The notes under the pieces: generated by a model
What the model was told of the DNA's origin: nothing
Database searches by the model: none
The model's input: only the letters and a program-made list of their open reading frames with translations
Translations under genes and position numbers: made by a program
Assembly: GCA_021771675.1 (NCBI GenBank)
Contig: JAETOP010000084.1
Coordinates: forward strand, 1-16,725
Direction: 5' to 3'
Source of the DNA: Oscillospiraceae bacterium
Lineage (GTDB): Bacteria > Bacillota_A > Clostridia > Oscillospirales > Oscillospiraceae
Length of the DNA stretch: 16,725 nt
Part shown: one piece after another, positions 1-6,439 of the stretch
How positions within the stretch are numbered: the stretch's first letter is position 1
Layout of the letters: each line of letters begins with the position of its first letter

Positions 1-518
1 CGCCACACAGAGTAGCGGTGGTGGACCTTGACCGTCCGCCGGCGGCGCTCTGGCTGGACATAAAAGGCATAGGCGTCGGTGCGTCCCAGACGCAGGGGAT
101 AGAGGCAGGACGCCACAACAATAGCGGCCAGGGCGCAGAGGATACTACCCAAAATCTCCGCCCAGCTCCAGTGGCCGACTGCCCAGACAACCGCCAGCAG
201 TCCGGCGGTTTTGGTCAGCAGGGTGTAGGCCCCCAGGGCGGCTACATAGGAAAACACCAGGATTCGGCCCTCAAAGGGGAGCATGAACATATTTTCCGTG
301 TTGGCCCGGTTGTCCCCGGCGGAGAGAGCCTGCCACATGACCCCGGCGGAGAAGGCGCCAGACATCAGGTACAGGATGGAGGGGGCAATCTCCACCTGGA
401 GTCCGGAGATATGCAGCCCCCAAAAGACTACCAGCTCCAGAAAGAGCGTCCGAATAAGCCGCTCATAGTTCACGCCAAACAGCTTTTTGGCGGTGACTTC
501 AAAGCTCATTTTCATCAT
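1..518 (-). CDS. ABC transporter permease, partial (C-terminus cut by window edge)
   Basis: The reading frame is open for 172 residues to the window edge and begins MMKMSFEVTA. Hydrophobic stretches at about residues 24-40, 46-64, 86-112 and 122-142 indicate a multi-pass membrane protein, and a basic stretch (PERRRR) follows near residue 156. The start at 518 is supported by GGGAGG ending six bases upstream. The first 20 bases overlap the end of the ATPase gene, so the two are translationally coupled. By position it should be the membrane partner of that ATPase, pumping an unknown substrate across the cytoplasmic membrane. No family-specific motif was recognised; the permease call rests on topology and coupling. 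Two further in-frame ATGs (515 and 509) are possible starts. Confidence 0.75.
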   Translation of the reverse strand, partial: MMKMSFEVTAKKLFGVNYERLIRTLFLELVVFWGLHISGLQVEIAPSILYLMSGAFSAGVMWQALSAGDNRANTENMFMLPFEGRILVFSYVAALGAYTLLTKTAGLLAVVWAVGHWSWAEILGSILCALAAIVVASCLYPLRLGRTDAYAFYVQPERRRRTVKVHHRYSVW

Positions 519-1206
519 GCAGGGCCTCCCGAATGTTGGCGGCGTTGATCTCGCCGCCCTCAAAGCTCCGGCGGATCTGTCCGTCCTCCAGCACCAATAC
601 CCGGTCGGAGGTCAGGGTGATGCTCTCCAGGATATGGGAGGAGAACAGGACCGTCCCGTACTCTTTGTACCCGGCAATCAGCCGGTACAGGTATTCCGTG
701 CTCTGGAAGTCCAGCCCATTCACCGGCTCGTCCAGCAGGAGGAGTGGCCGCTTCAGGGCGAAGGCGGTGATCAGAAACGCTTTTTTCTTGTTGCCGGTGG
801 ACAAGTCCTTCAGCAATGTATCAATATAGTCCTCAAAGTGAAAGCCCCGCACCAGTTCTGCCACATCGGGCAATTTCATTTTGTACGCCGCCGCCACATA
901 GGATAGGTACTCCCGGAAGGTGAAATACTGGAAGGAGTTGTCCTCGGCAAAGACGGTGTACCGGCACAGCTTGAAGCCTTTGTCCCGGAAACTGACCGTC
1001 TGGCCGTTCAGGCGGATGCCGTCGCAGCGGAAGCCCTCATGGAGACCGGACAGAGTTTTCAGAAAGGTGGTCTTGCCGGCCCCGTTCAGGCCGATCAGCC
1101 CCACCACTTCATGGGGCCGCAGCTGGAGGGAGAATCCGGACAGCACATTCTTCCCCTCGCTGTACCATGCGCTGAGGTTTTGCAGCTCCAGGATGTTCCC
1201 GCCCAT
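499..1206 (-). CDS. ABC transporter ATP-binding protein
   Basis: A 235-residue ATPase subunit with all core nucleotide-binding motifs: Walker A GLNGAGKTT at residues 39-47, a signature-like LSTGNKKK from 135, Walker B LLLLDEP at 155-161 and the switch histidine in SSHILE (H191). The canonical LSGGQ is replaced by LSTGN, and the Q-loop region reads FAEDN, with Glu where Gln is usual. Such variants occur in ABC-2-type peptide or drug exporter ATPases. It starts two bases after the small membrane gene, with GGGGGAG upstream, and its last 20 bases overlap the permease start. The three genes therefore form one compact transporter operon. The substrate is unknown; export or self-immunity to peptides is a guess from domain type only. 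Confidence 0.92.
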   Translation of the reverse strand: MGGNILELQNLSAWYSEGKNVLSGFSLQLRPHEVVGLIGLNGAGKTTFLKTLSGLHEGFRCDGIRLNGQTVSFRDKGFKLCRYTVFAEDNSFQYFTFREYLSYVAAAYKMKLPDVAELVRGFHFEDYIDTLLKDLSTGNKKKAFLITAFALKRPLLLLDEPVNGLDFQSTEYLYRLIAGYKEYGTVLFSSHILESITLTSDRVLVLEDGQIRRSFEGGEINAANIREALHDENEL

Positions 1207-1208
1207 GG

Positions 1209-1385
1209 TCAGCTCCCCCTCTTATCGTTCTTTGCCTTTTTCCAGGAGGCCCAGGCGGAATACCCGAAGGCCGCCCCCATCAGGACATAGAGCCCGGCCC
1301 ACTCCAGATTGCCGGACAGGCCGCTGACGACCGCCGCCGCCAGCCAGATCAGAGCCAGGATACCACGAATAACAACATGACGCAT
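1209..1385 (-). CDS. Small two-TM membrane protein of the ABC operon
   Basis: A 58-residue protein starting MRHVVIRGIL. An in-frame extension to 1469 exists, but AAGGAGG lies eight bases before the ATG at 1385, so the short form is preferred. Two hydrophobic segments (about 6-22 and 28-46) and a lysine-rich tail (KKAKNDKRGS) predict a two-pass inner-membrane protein with a cytoplasmic positive end. It sits two bases ahead of the ABC ATPase and is probably a small accessory subunit or an operon leader gene; no named family is recognised. A TATGAT -10-like element lies at 1429-1434 on the minus strand, without a convincing -35. Confidence 0.7.
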   Translation of the reverse strand: MRHVVIRGILALIWLAAAVVSGLSGNLEWAGLYVLMGAAFGYSAWASWKKAKNDKRGS

Positions 1386-1489
1386 AACAGTTTCCTCCTT
1401 GAAGCAGTGCTTCCTTTGATGTATCTGCATCATAGCAGAAAACCGGGCGCTGTGCGGGAATGTCCGCAAACGGCAGGTTTTTGACCGCG

Positions 1490-1523
1490 AAAAGGGGCGC
1501 TTGCCCGCAGAGGGTAAGCGCCC
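1490..1523 (-). terminator. Rho-independent terminator after the P-loop kinase gene
   Basis: Inverted arms 1495-1506 and 1512-1523 pair over 12 bp (GGGCGCTT core, one G-U) around a five-base loop. On the minus strand the stem is followed by CTTTTC, a short U-run. It lies seven bases past the kinase stop codon and separates that gene from the ABC operon. The U-tract is weak, so termination may be partial. Confidence 0.65.
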
Positions 1524-1529
1524 GGTAAG

Positions 1530-2045
1530 CTAAAATTCCAGGGAAATATCGTATTCATCGTCGATCAGTACATAGTTCACCGCATATTTTCGGGCAAATT
1601 CCAGCATCCGTGCATTATCGGCAAGCACGCCCTCCATTGTGCAGCCATCATCATCCAAACGATTTTCAATCACACTTGCGTATCCCTTTATATCGGGAAA
1701 ATGATTTCTTATGTAGTTCTCGCTCATAATCAGGCAAACATATTTGATGTGGTCGAGATACTCCCCCTCAAAATCCTTTTTCCAGTCAAAAGGGATGTAG
1801 CACCCCTCGACGGTAAGGTTTTGCCCGTTCTCTATGGCGGTTTTGATCATTTCACGAACAATGGGCCATAAATATGCCATGAGGTCAGATTCTGCGCTCA
1901 GTGGGGTAAGTTCAGTATTTCCGCTCCGAATCAGCCCCATTTTCAGATGGTCTATTGATAAGTATGGATATTTATATTTTTCGAGCAGCTTCTGAGCAAG
2001 AACTGTTTTTCCACTGTGTGATGCTCCCGCTATCAGAACGATCAT
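1530..2045 (-). CDS. P-loop nucleotide kinase-like protein (adenylate kinase/zeta-toxin type fold)
   Basis: A 171-residue protein beginning MIVLIAGASHSGKT. GASHSGKT at residues 7-14 is a Walker A motif, and the D of LSIDHLK near residue 32 resembles the substrate-side acidic residue of small-molecule kinases. The length and overall layout resemble cytoplasmic proteins often labelled adenylate kinase or zeta-toxin-like in gut Firmicutes, but the phosphate acceptor is unknown. AGGAG lies about 11 bases before the ATG. The gene follows the truncated MBL gene by 63 bases and is closed by the hairpin at 1490-1523. It is more AT-rich than the ABC operon downstream. A specific reaction cannot be assigned from the sequence. 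Confidence 0.8.
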   Translation of the reverse strand: MIVLIAGASHSGKTVLAQKLLEKYKYPYLSIDHLKMGLIRSGNTELTPLSAESDLMAYLWPIVREMIKTAIENGQNLTVEGCYIPFDWKKDFEGEYLDHIKYVCLIMSENYIRNHFPDIKGYASVIENRLDDDGCTMEGVLADNARMLEFARKYAVNYVLIDDEYDISLEF

Positions 2046-2108
2046 TTTTCTTCAATCTCCTCTATTTTAATTTCTCTCGCCCTCCTTGTCTGTTCGATAA
2101 ATCGGAAG

Positions 2109-2564
2109 TTAGTGAATCGGTAATAATTCCATATTTTTTGCCCGCTTTAGATTTATTTTAAGGTCGTCATATCCAAACGGCTTGCCATGTCCCGGATATA
2201 TTAGATTTGGTCTAAGTGCGATGATTGTTTCCCAAGATTTTCGGAAATCCGTTTTATCCTCCGCCCAAATAGTTATTCTGTGTAAACTTGGCAATCCGTT
2301 CATAGCAGCGTCGCCGCAGAATAGAGAACCGTCATTAGTTAAAAGAGATATGGAATCGGCGGTGTGACCGGGAGTATCAATGATTTTTCCTTGCAATAAA
2401 AGTTCCACTTGCTTACGACTTTGTTCGGTCACTTGAATACATCTACATGAATATTCTTGCGTTATTGGAGGAAACAAATGCTTGTCCTTGCCAACAAATT
2501 TCATTAAGAAACAAAAGAGCAAGGCAATCTTGGTTGTGCAACCGCCATGAAATCTGATTTTCAT
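2109..2564 (-). CDS. N-terminally truncated metallo-beta-lactamase-fold hydrolase (possibly a remnant)
   Basis: A 151-residue protein whose C-terminal part matches the MBL fold: TPGHT (metal-ligand His), GDAAMN (bridging Asp) and YPGHGKPF (last His) appear in the usual order. The HxHxDH motif that supplies the other ligands is absent, and the protein is much shorter than a typical MBL hydrolase of 200 residues or more. The first 45 residues are hydrophobic or basic and resemble only a linker region. It has a start codon with AGGGGGAGG just upstream, so it is probably translated. With only half the metal ligands visible it is likely inactive, or works with a partner. It lies 24 bases after the DUF6440 gene. 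It may be a decaying gene, or a short family member I do not know. Confidence 0.7.
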   Translation of the reverse strand: MKIRFHGGCTTKIALLFCFLMKFVGKDKHLFPPITQEYSCRCIQVTEQSRKQVELLLQGKIIDTPGHTADSISLLTNDGSLFCGDAAMNGLPSLHRITIWAEDKTDFRKSWETIIALRPNLIYPGHGKPFGYDDLKINLKRAKNMELLPIH

Positions 2565-2588
2565 TTTGCCTCCCCCTTCGATAAAAAG

Positions 2589-2771
2589 TCAGTTATCAAT
2601 CACCACTTTCCCATTGCTGTCAAGCAAGGGTGTGATAGACGAACCGCCAACGCCTTCTGTCATAATATAATTAACGCCTGTCTTTGTATCAACGATGATC
2701 CGGATGGTTCCGCTTCCGCTGTAGCTTTCTGCTTCTTTTACGCTGAATCTTTTTTCTTTCTTTCCGAACAT
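2589..2771 (-). CDS. DUF6440 family small protein
   Basis: A 60-residue protein beginning MFGKKEKRFS. The pattern of a charged N-terminus, IIVDTKTGVNYI, then a glycine-rich turn and TPLLDSNGKVVI matches DUF6440, a family of small soluble proteins without known function. An ATG six bases upstream (2777) is in frame, but GGAGG lies only one base before it and seven before the ATG at 2771, so 2771 is chosen. It sits between the GrpB-like gene (35 bases upstream) and the MBL remnant (24 bases downstream), in an AT-rich stretch of small accessory genes. Confidence 0.8.
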   Translation of the reverse strand: MFGKKEKRFSVKEAESYSGSGTIRIIVDTKTGVNYIMTEGVGGSSITPLLDSNGKVVIDN

Positions 2772-2806
2772 AATCATTCCTCCGCTTTATAGCATCATCT
2801 GCAACA

Positions 2807-3343
2807 CTATGTCCCAGACCTCCACGCATGAGCCTCTTCCAGCAAGCGGCCTATCAGTTCCTGCTTGCCTGTGGTATAGCTCCCTCGGTCATCTGCAAAT
2901 TGCGCCGCCAACTTTTTCTTACAGGCATCGTACTCTATTGCTTTATCAGGAAAGCGGTTCAAATAATCCCGAAAATTGATATAGTTGTTCCATTCGGCTC
3001 CGTTCCATCTGACCACATGGATGTGGTGTGTACGGGTATCCTTTTCAAAGTCGCCCATTACAAACAGCAGCTGCCCCGCAACATCTTCTCCGCGAAACAC
3101 AATGTCATGTTGTTTGAGCAATTCGACATAAGGCAATATATCGCCCAGGTTACGAACGCCTACGACAAGATCAATAATCGGTTTTGCATGAATGGAGGGA
3201 ATTGCGGTGCTTCCGATATGCTGAATGTCAACTGCAACAGGTTCTAAAAGCCGCTTTAATGCTTGAATAGTCCTCTTCGCATTTTGCGTCCATTCCTCTT
3301 GATGCGGCGCCAGCATGACAGTTCCTCTTTTCAGCCCTGTCAT
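2807..3343 (-). CDS. GrpB family protein (UPF0157, nucleotidyltransferase-like)
   Basis: A 178-residue protein. QHIGSTAIPSIHAKPIIDL at residues 41-59 is the hallmark of the GrpB/UPF0157 family, whose fold is that of DNA polymerase-beta-like nucleotidyltransferases: G44-S45 form the Gly-Ser motif and D58 is the likely acidic metal ligand. The length is normal for the family, and the C-terminal region with YKxx-type helices and a TTGKQELI segment is also typical. The substrate is not established. The start has GAGG eight bases upstream and lies two bases after the stop of the 67-residue gene, so it is probably co-transcribed with the LytTR system. Its composition is more AT-rich than the kinase gene upstream. 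Confidence 0.9.
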   Translation of the reverse strand: MTGLKRGTVMLAPHQEEWTQNAKRTIQALKRLLEPVAVDIQHIGSTAIPSIHAKPIIDLVVGVRNLGDILPYVELLKQHDIVFRGEDVAGQLLFVMGDFEKDTRTHHIHVVRWNGAEWNNYINFRDYLNRFPDKAIEYDACKKKLAAQFADDRGSYTTGKQELIGRLLEEAHAWRSGT

Positions 3344-3345
3344 AC

Positions 3346-3549
3346 TTATGTCCTCTTAAAGATAACCGTCTGCTCCTTCATAGAGATTTTCCCGACCTGA
3401 TACCCGTAGTCCGTCAATTTCTTTTTGTATTTCAGGAAAGAGTGGTCAATGGGTATCCCCGCGATCTCCTGGATCTGCTCAAAGGTCAATTTGAGGGTCT
3501 GGCTTCCATCCTTTTGCACATAGGCCCACAAAGCGTCGTATTTACTCAT
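3346..3549 (-). CDS. Small 67-residue protein, resembles DUF7662
   Basis: The protein begins MSKYDALWAYVQ and contains LKLTFEQIQEIAGIPI, a pattern I associate with DUF7662-type small proteins (KYDxL..YL, then a helix around F..IE.I.G). It is mixed alpha/beta, soluble and without a signal peptide. A longer frame upstream to 3630 only re-reads the kinase gene. GGAGG six bases before the ATG at 3549 fixes the start. The start overlaps the last eight bases of the histidine kinase (ATGAGTAA), so translation is coupled, and its stop is two bases before the GrpB-like gene. Function unknown; tight linkage to a sensor kinase makes an accessory role conceivable, but nothing in the sequence proves it. 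Confidence 0.75.
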   Translation of the reverse strand: MSKYDALWAYVQKDGSQTLKLTFEQIQEIAGIPIDHSFLKYKKKLTDYGYQVGKISMKEQTVIFKRT

Positions 3550-4846
3550 GAATATCCTCCATTCCTTGATAGGACAGTGTAGCCACCGCCCGGAAAACTT
3601 CCCCGGAGACACCGGCCTGCACCATGCCATCGTACTTTTCCGCGGCGGTCTGGGCGCTTTTCAGGCCCCAGCCGTGGAGACCGCCCTCGGTCTTGATGGT
3701 TTTCAGTTCGCCGTTCTCCTGGACAGGGGAGGCGGCGAAGCTGTTTTCCACCTTGATGACCAGCATCTGGTGGATGCGGCGGATGGTGAGGGCCACCATC
3801 CGTCCCGACGGGTCCGACACCTGCCGGGCCGCCTCGATGGCGTTGTCCAGCAGGTTCCCCAAAATCGCGCACAGATCCACGCTGCGGATGTTGGTGCGCC
3901 GGGGGAACTCCACCTGGGCCTGGAACCGGATGCCATCGGCCTCCGCCGCAGCCGCCTTGCTGTTGATCAGGTAGTCCGCCGTCTCGTCCCCTGTCCAGAC
4001 GGTGGCGGTCAGGTTTCGCACCGGGGCCTGCAATTCATCCAGGTAGCGGACAGCCTCCCCGTACTTCTCATGGGTGAGGAACTGCCGCAAGACGCCGATG
4101 TGGTTGTGGAGGTCGTGGAACAGCTTGGCGTTGACCTGATAGGCCCGGTTGACGGCGGTATAGTCCCGCTCCAGCAGCTCGGCCTGCTCCGATTTCAGCT
4201 TTGCCAGTTCCTTTTCCACCTCGTACTGCCGGTTGATGTTGAACACCAGCACCGACATCATCAGCACCACCGCCAGAATGGTCCACATATAGAGGGTGTC
4301 GTCGGGGATCGACAAAACGGTCTGCTCCGACAGCGTGATGACCCCGAGGAATCCCGCCAGCGTCAGCGCAGAGACGGCCCGGAACGAGAATTTGCGGTCA
4401 ATCTCCCGGTCTCTGGAGAGCCAGACCGCTAAAACGGCCAGCAGCCCGTGGAGCAGCCAGAGGGCGGCCTGTCCGGCCAATGTTCCGGTATTGAGGAAGT
4501 CCTGGGAGCGGAATAGCACGCCCATCCATGCCGGCAGGAGAAACGACCAGAAGGAGACGCCAATCTCGTAAAAGATGCCGACAAACAGGCCCATTCTCAA
4601 CTCAGCCCCTTGCAGCCGGTGGGTACAGGCGGCAATCAGCACTGCCTCCAGAGCCATTCGGTAGAAATCCGGCGCATGGAGCAGGGACAGCAAAACCGTG
4701 AGAACCAGCGCCCCGGCCAGCCCCGCCGCGATACTTTTTCGATCTGGCCTTTTTATGGACAGCAGCCGGTGAACGAGGAACAACCCTACAAGAACACGCA
4801 CCGCCCCGGCCAACAGGCCGGAGAACAGCAGAAACACGTCCGTCAT
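3542..4846 (-). CDS. GHKL-type (AgrC/VirS-like) sensor histidine kinase
   Basis: A 434-residue membrane kinase. Six or seven hydrophobic segments fill residues 4-205, giving the multi-pass sensor typical of peptide-sensing Agr-type kinases. A coiled-coil-like linker (EKELAKLKSEQAELLERD) follows. The phosphoacceptor region is FHDLHNH at 243-249, with H244 the likely site. The ATPase domain has an N-box around NLLDNAIEA (331-339) and a G-box HGWGLKS (391-397). The ATG at 4846 is preferred to a TTG at 4861 because GGGGGG lies about seven bases before it and it overlaps the regulator stop by four bases (ATGA). It should phosphorylate the adjacent LytTR regulator. The signal is unknown and no peptide precursor gene is nearby. 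Confidence 0.93.
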   Translation of the reverse strand: MTDVFLLFSGLLAGAVRVLVGLFLVHRLLSIKRPDRKSIAAGLAGALVLTVLLSLLHAPDFYRMALEAVLIAACTHRLQGAELRMGLFVGIFYEIGVSFWSFLLPAWMGVLFRSQDFLNTGTLAGQAALWLLHGLLAVLAVWLSRDREIDRKFSFRAVSALTLAGFLGVITLSEQTVLSIPDDTLYMWTILAVVLMMSVLVFNINRQYEVEKELAKLKSEQAELLERDYTAVNRAYQVNAKLFHDLHNHIGVLRQFLTHEKYGEAVRYLDELQAPVRNLTATVWTGDETADYLINSKAAAAEADGIRFQAQVEFPRRTNIRSVDLCAILGNLLDNAIEAARQVSDPSGRMVALTIRRIHQMLVIKVENSFAASPVQENGELKTIKTEGGLHGWGLKSAQTAAEKYDGMVQAGVSGEVFRAVATLSYQGMEDIHE

Positions 4847-5562
4847 ATGTGTGCCCCCCAATAGGCGTTGATCTGCGCCTTTACCTCTTGCAGATGGGAG
4901 CGGCTGATGGGCAGCGCGGTGCCGTTTTTCAGGATGACCGCGCCCTCCTTGACCTGCATGACGTGGATCATGTTGACGATGCAGCCCCGGTCGATGAAGA
5001 TAAATTCCTCTGCGGCCAGCTCCTCATAGACCTGCTGTAAGCTCTTGCGCACCTTGGCTGTCCCGTCTGCGGTTGCGATGCTGGTGTTCTTGCCGTCCCG
5101 GGAAAGGAAAAGGATCTCCTTATACGGGATTTTTTCCAGGCGGCTGTTGGTCTGGATGGTGTAGAACTGCCCCTCCTCCAACTCAATCAGCCGGATGGCG
5201 TCACAGATCGCCCCAGGGAGCCGCCGGGCGATGTCGTTCTTGGGGACGTACCGGAAGATGGACAGTTCAAAGGCGTCGATGGCATACTCCACATGGGAGG
5301 TAATGAAGATGATCTTCACATTGGGCAAAAAGGGCCTGATCTTCCCGGCCAGCTCCATCCCGGTGCTGCCGGGCATTTCAATGTCCAGCAGGATCAGGTC
5401 AAAGAAAAAGCCATCCTCGGTGATGTCGTACAGAAGGTTGTCGCTGTGGGTATAGGCGGCGATCTCGCCGGCGCTCCCACATTGCTTCAGACAGTCCTCC
5501 GCGATACTTCGGTTGGCCTGCACGGTGGCGCCGTCATCATCGCAGATGGCAATACGCAGCAT
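4843..5562 (-). CDS. LytTR-family response regulator (AgrA-like)
   Basis: A 239-residue regulator. The receiver has the acidic pair in ICDDD (8-10) and phosphoacceptor D60 in LLLDIEMPG. FITSH supplies the conserved Thr/Ser, and the lysine is in YVPKND. Residues from about 140 onward form a LytTR DNA-binding domain (IPYKEILFLSRDGKNT ... FIDRGCIVN). The start at 5562 has GGAGG 11 bases upstream, a long spacing, but no better in-frame start exists. It is translationally coupled to the GHKL kinase. A strong promoter (5595-5623) and a 21-bp-spaced direct repeat (5641-5674) lie upstream, so autoregulation is likely. LytTR regulators bind such paired direct repeats. Confidence 0.94.
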   Translation of the reverse strand: MLRIAICDDDGATVQANRSIAEDCLKQCGSAGEIAAYTHSDNLLYDITEDGFFFDLILLDIEMPGSTGMELAGKIRPFLPNVKIIFITSHVEYAIDAFELSIFRYVPKNDIARRLPGAICDAIRLIELEEGQFYTIQTNSRLEKIPYKEILFLSRDGKNTSIATADGTAKVRKSLQQVYEELAAEEFIFIDRGCIVNMIHVMQVKEGAVILKNGTALPISRSHLQEVKAQINAYWGAHI

Positions 5563-5594
5563 GGAACAATCATCCTCCCTTATTATGACGAAAT

Positions 5595-5623
5595 ATTATA
5601 CTACGGCGGCCCTATACTGGCAA
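5595..5623 (-). promoter_or_regulatory. Sigma-A promoter of the left LytTR operon
   Basis: On the minus strand TTGCCA (5618-5623) and TATAAT (5595-5600) are separated by exactly 17 bp. They lie 32-61 bases upstream of the regulator ATG. The -10 is a perfect consensus and the -35 matches TTGACA at five of six positions. Confidence 0.75.
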
Positions 5624-5640
5624 GCGGTCATCAGCCCACT

Positions 5641-5674
5641 TGTAACCAAATGCTTTCTGAATGTCATGAAATGT
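5641..5674 (-). promoter_or_regulatory. Candidate LytTR operator: direct repeats spaced 21 bp
   Basis: Two 13-mers read on plus as TGTAACCAAATGC (5641-5653) and TGTCATGAAATGT (5662-5674), with starts 21 bp apart. They match the consensus TGTAATGAAATGT at 10 and 12 positions. On the minus strand the unit reads ACATTTCATTACA, resembling the ACAGTT-type half-sites known for AgrA-like LytTR proteins, which also recur about two helical turns apart. The pair begins 18 bases upstream of the -35 element, a typical activator position. Binding is inferred. Confidence 0.6.
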
Positions 5675-5682
5675 TTTGCGGT

Positions 5683-5698
5683 GGCGCTCCGAAGCGCC
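5683..5698. repeat. Short inverted repeat in the divergent intergenic region
   Basis: GGCGCT (5683-5688) and AGCGCC (5693-5698) pair around a four-base loop, between the LytTR operator and the DUF3796 gene. It has no U-tract. It could be an operator for the XRE protein or a leader hairpin, but it may also be chance. The rest of 5563-5818 holds the promoter and operator listed separately; no gene is supported there. Confidence 0.3.
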
Positions 5699-5818
5699 CA
5701 AGATAAAAAGAGACAAATATTTATTATTTTTCTATTGACAGGCCAATATGTAATCGCTCTGTTTATCCAGCTTTTTATCAGCAACGGGAAAAGCAGGAAG
5801 ATCATCACAAAGACAAAC

Positions 5819-6229
5819 ATGACCCGCAAAGTTGATCCCAGGCTGGGGTTCCTGGGGCTGTTGGGTTTCTTGGGGCTGGCCGGTTTTTGGACCTATTCCG
5901 CCATGGGCGCCGTATTCCCTTTTATGTTTTTCCTGTTCTTCGGCTTCTTCGGATTTTTCTATGAGGGAAAAATGTCCGGGATTTTTATGGACGAACGATT
6001 CCGTGAGAATGCCGCCCGCGCCCAGCTCAAAACATACAAAATCACGTTCAGCATTACGCTGATTGCATTGGTGATTCTCTGTCAGGGGAAGCTGTTCGGC
6101 AGTTTGGAATATACCCTGATTGCTGTCATCATCGTGCTTTCCCTCACCCTGGCCCTGGGCATTTTTCTCCCGGAGTATTTGCTGTACCGCTATGACCACG
6201 ATGATCAGACGGAGGAGGCGGGGGAGTAA
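5819..6229 (+). CDS. DUF3796 family membrane protein
   Basis: A 136-residue protein starting MTRKVDPRLGFLG. The run LGFLGLLGFLGLAGF followed by phenylalanine-rich FFLFFGFFGFFYEGKMS and DERFREN is characteristic of DUF3796, a small membrane family in Firmicutes. Hydrophobic segments lie at about 9-24, 30-48, 74-90 and 98-118; function is unknown. The frame stays open upstream to 5513, but that part overlaps the LytTR promoter and the antisense regulator gene, so it is not used. The ATG at 5819 has no close ribosome site (AGGAAG is about 18 bases away), which makes the start uncertain. A TTGACA at 5735-5740 could be a -35, but no good -10 follows. It is followed three bases later by an XRE regulator, a pairing usual for this family. 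Confidence 0.82.
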   Translation: MTRKVDPRLGFLGLLGFLGLAGFWTYSAMGAVFPFMFFLFFGFFGFFYEGKMSGIFMDERFRENAARAQLKTYKITFSITLIALVILCQGKLFGSLEYTLIAVIIVLSLTLALGIFLPEYLLYRYDHDDQTEEAGE

Positions 6230-6232
6230 GGA

Positions 6233-6433
6233 ATGGCGGAGTTTGAGTGCAGATTAAAAAAGTACCGGCAGCTGAAGGACTTGACCCAAGAGCAGCTGGC
6301 CGCACAGGTAGGTGTGCGCCGGGAAACCATCATGCGGCTGGAAAAGGCGCAGTACAATCCCTCCTTGAAACTAGCCATTGACATTTCCAGGGCGGTTGAG
6401 GCTCCAATCGAAGAAATATTCATCTTCGATTGA
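6233..6433 (+). CDS. XRE-type helix-turn-helix transcriptional regulator
   Basis: A 66-residue DNA-binding protein made of a single HTH_3 domain: [29 protein letters not shown] (about 18-45) is the canonical helix-turn-helix with the following helix. It is short, like other stand-alone XRE proteins of the YozG type found beside DUF3796 genes. GGAG lies just upstream, overlapping the end of the DUF3796 gene, so the pair is an operon. It probably represses its own operon. It converges with the double-receiver gene, leaving six bases between the stop codons. An 8-bp palindrome covers the last codons (6407-6430). Confidence 0.92.
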   Translation: MAEFECRLKKYRQLKDLTQEQLAAQVGVRRETIMRLEKAQYNPSLKLAIDISRAVEAPIEEIFIFD

Positions 6434-6439
6434 TGGGAC

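Noticed and set aside
18..548. Plus-strand frame of 176 codons at the left edge
   Set aside because: Antisense of the ABC permease; the minus-strand frame has membrane segments, a ribosome site and operon context.
1451..1463. Single LytTR-like half-site (TGTGCGGGAATGT) upstream of the left ABC operon
   Set aside because: It matches 10 of 13 bases, but no partner lies at 21 bp; several single matches of this quality are expected by chance.
3548..4432. Long open frame on plus (294 codons) opposite the GHKL kinase
   Set aside because: It is the antisense of a well-supported kinase with all motifs; GC-rich genes often leave long antisense frames. The translation has no recognisable domain and no ribosome site.
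5513..5818. N-terminal extension of the DUF3796 protein by up to 102 residues
   Set aside because: The extension is antisense to the regulator gene and crosses its promoter and operator; the family begins near the LGFLG repeat. The true start may still differ slightly from 5819.
5596..5829. Minus-strand frame of 77 codons with a hydrophobic start
   Set aside because: It overlaps the LytTR promoter and operator and the start of DUF3796; no ribosome site and no family resemblance.
6407..6430. 8-bp palindrome (ATCGAAGA/TCTTCGAT) across the end of the XRE gene
   Set aside because: It lies within codons and has no U-tract; not convincing as a bidirectional terminator between the convergent genes.
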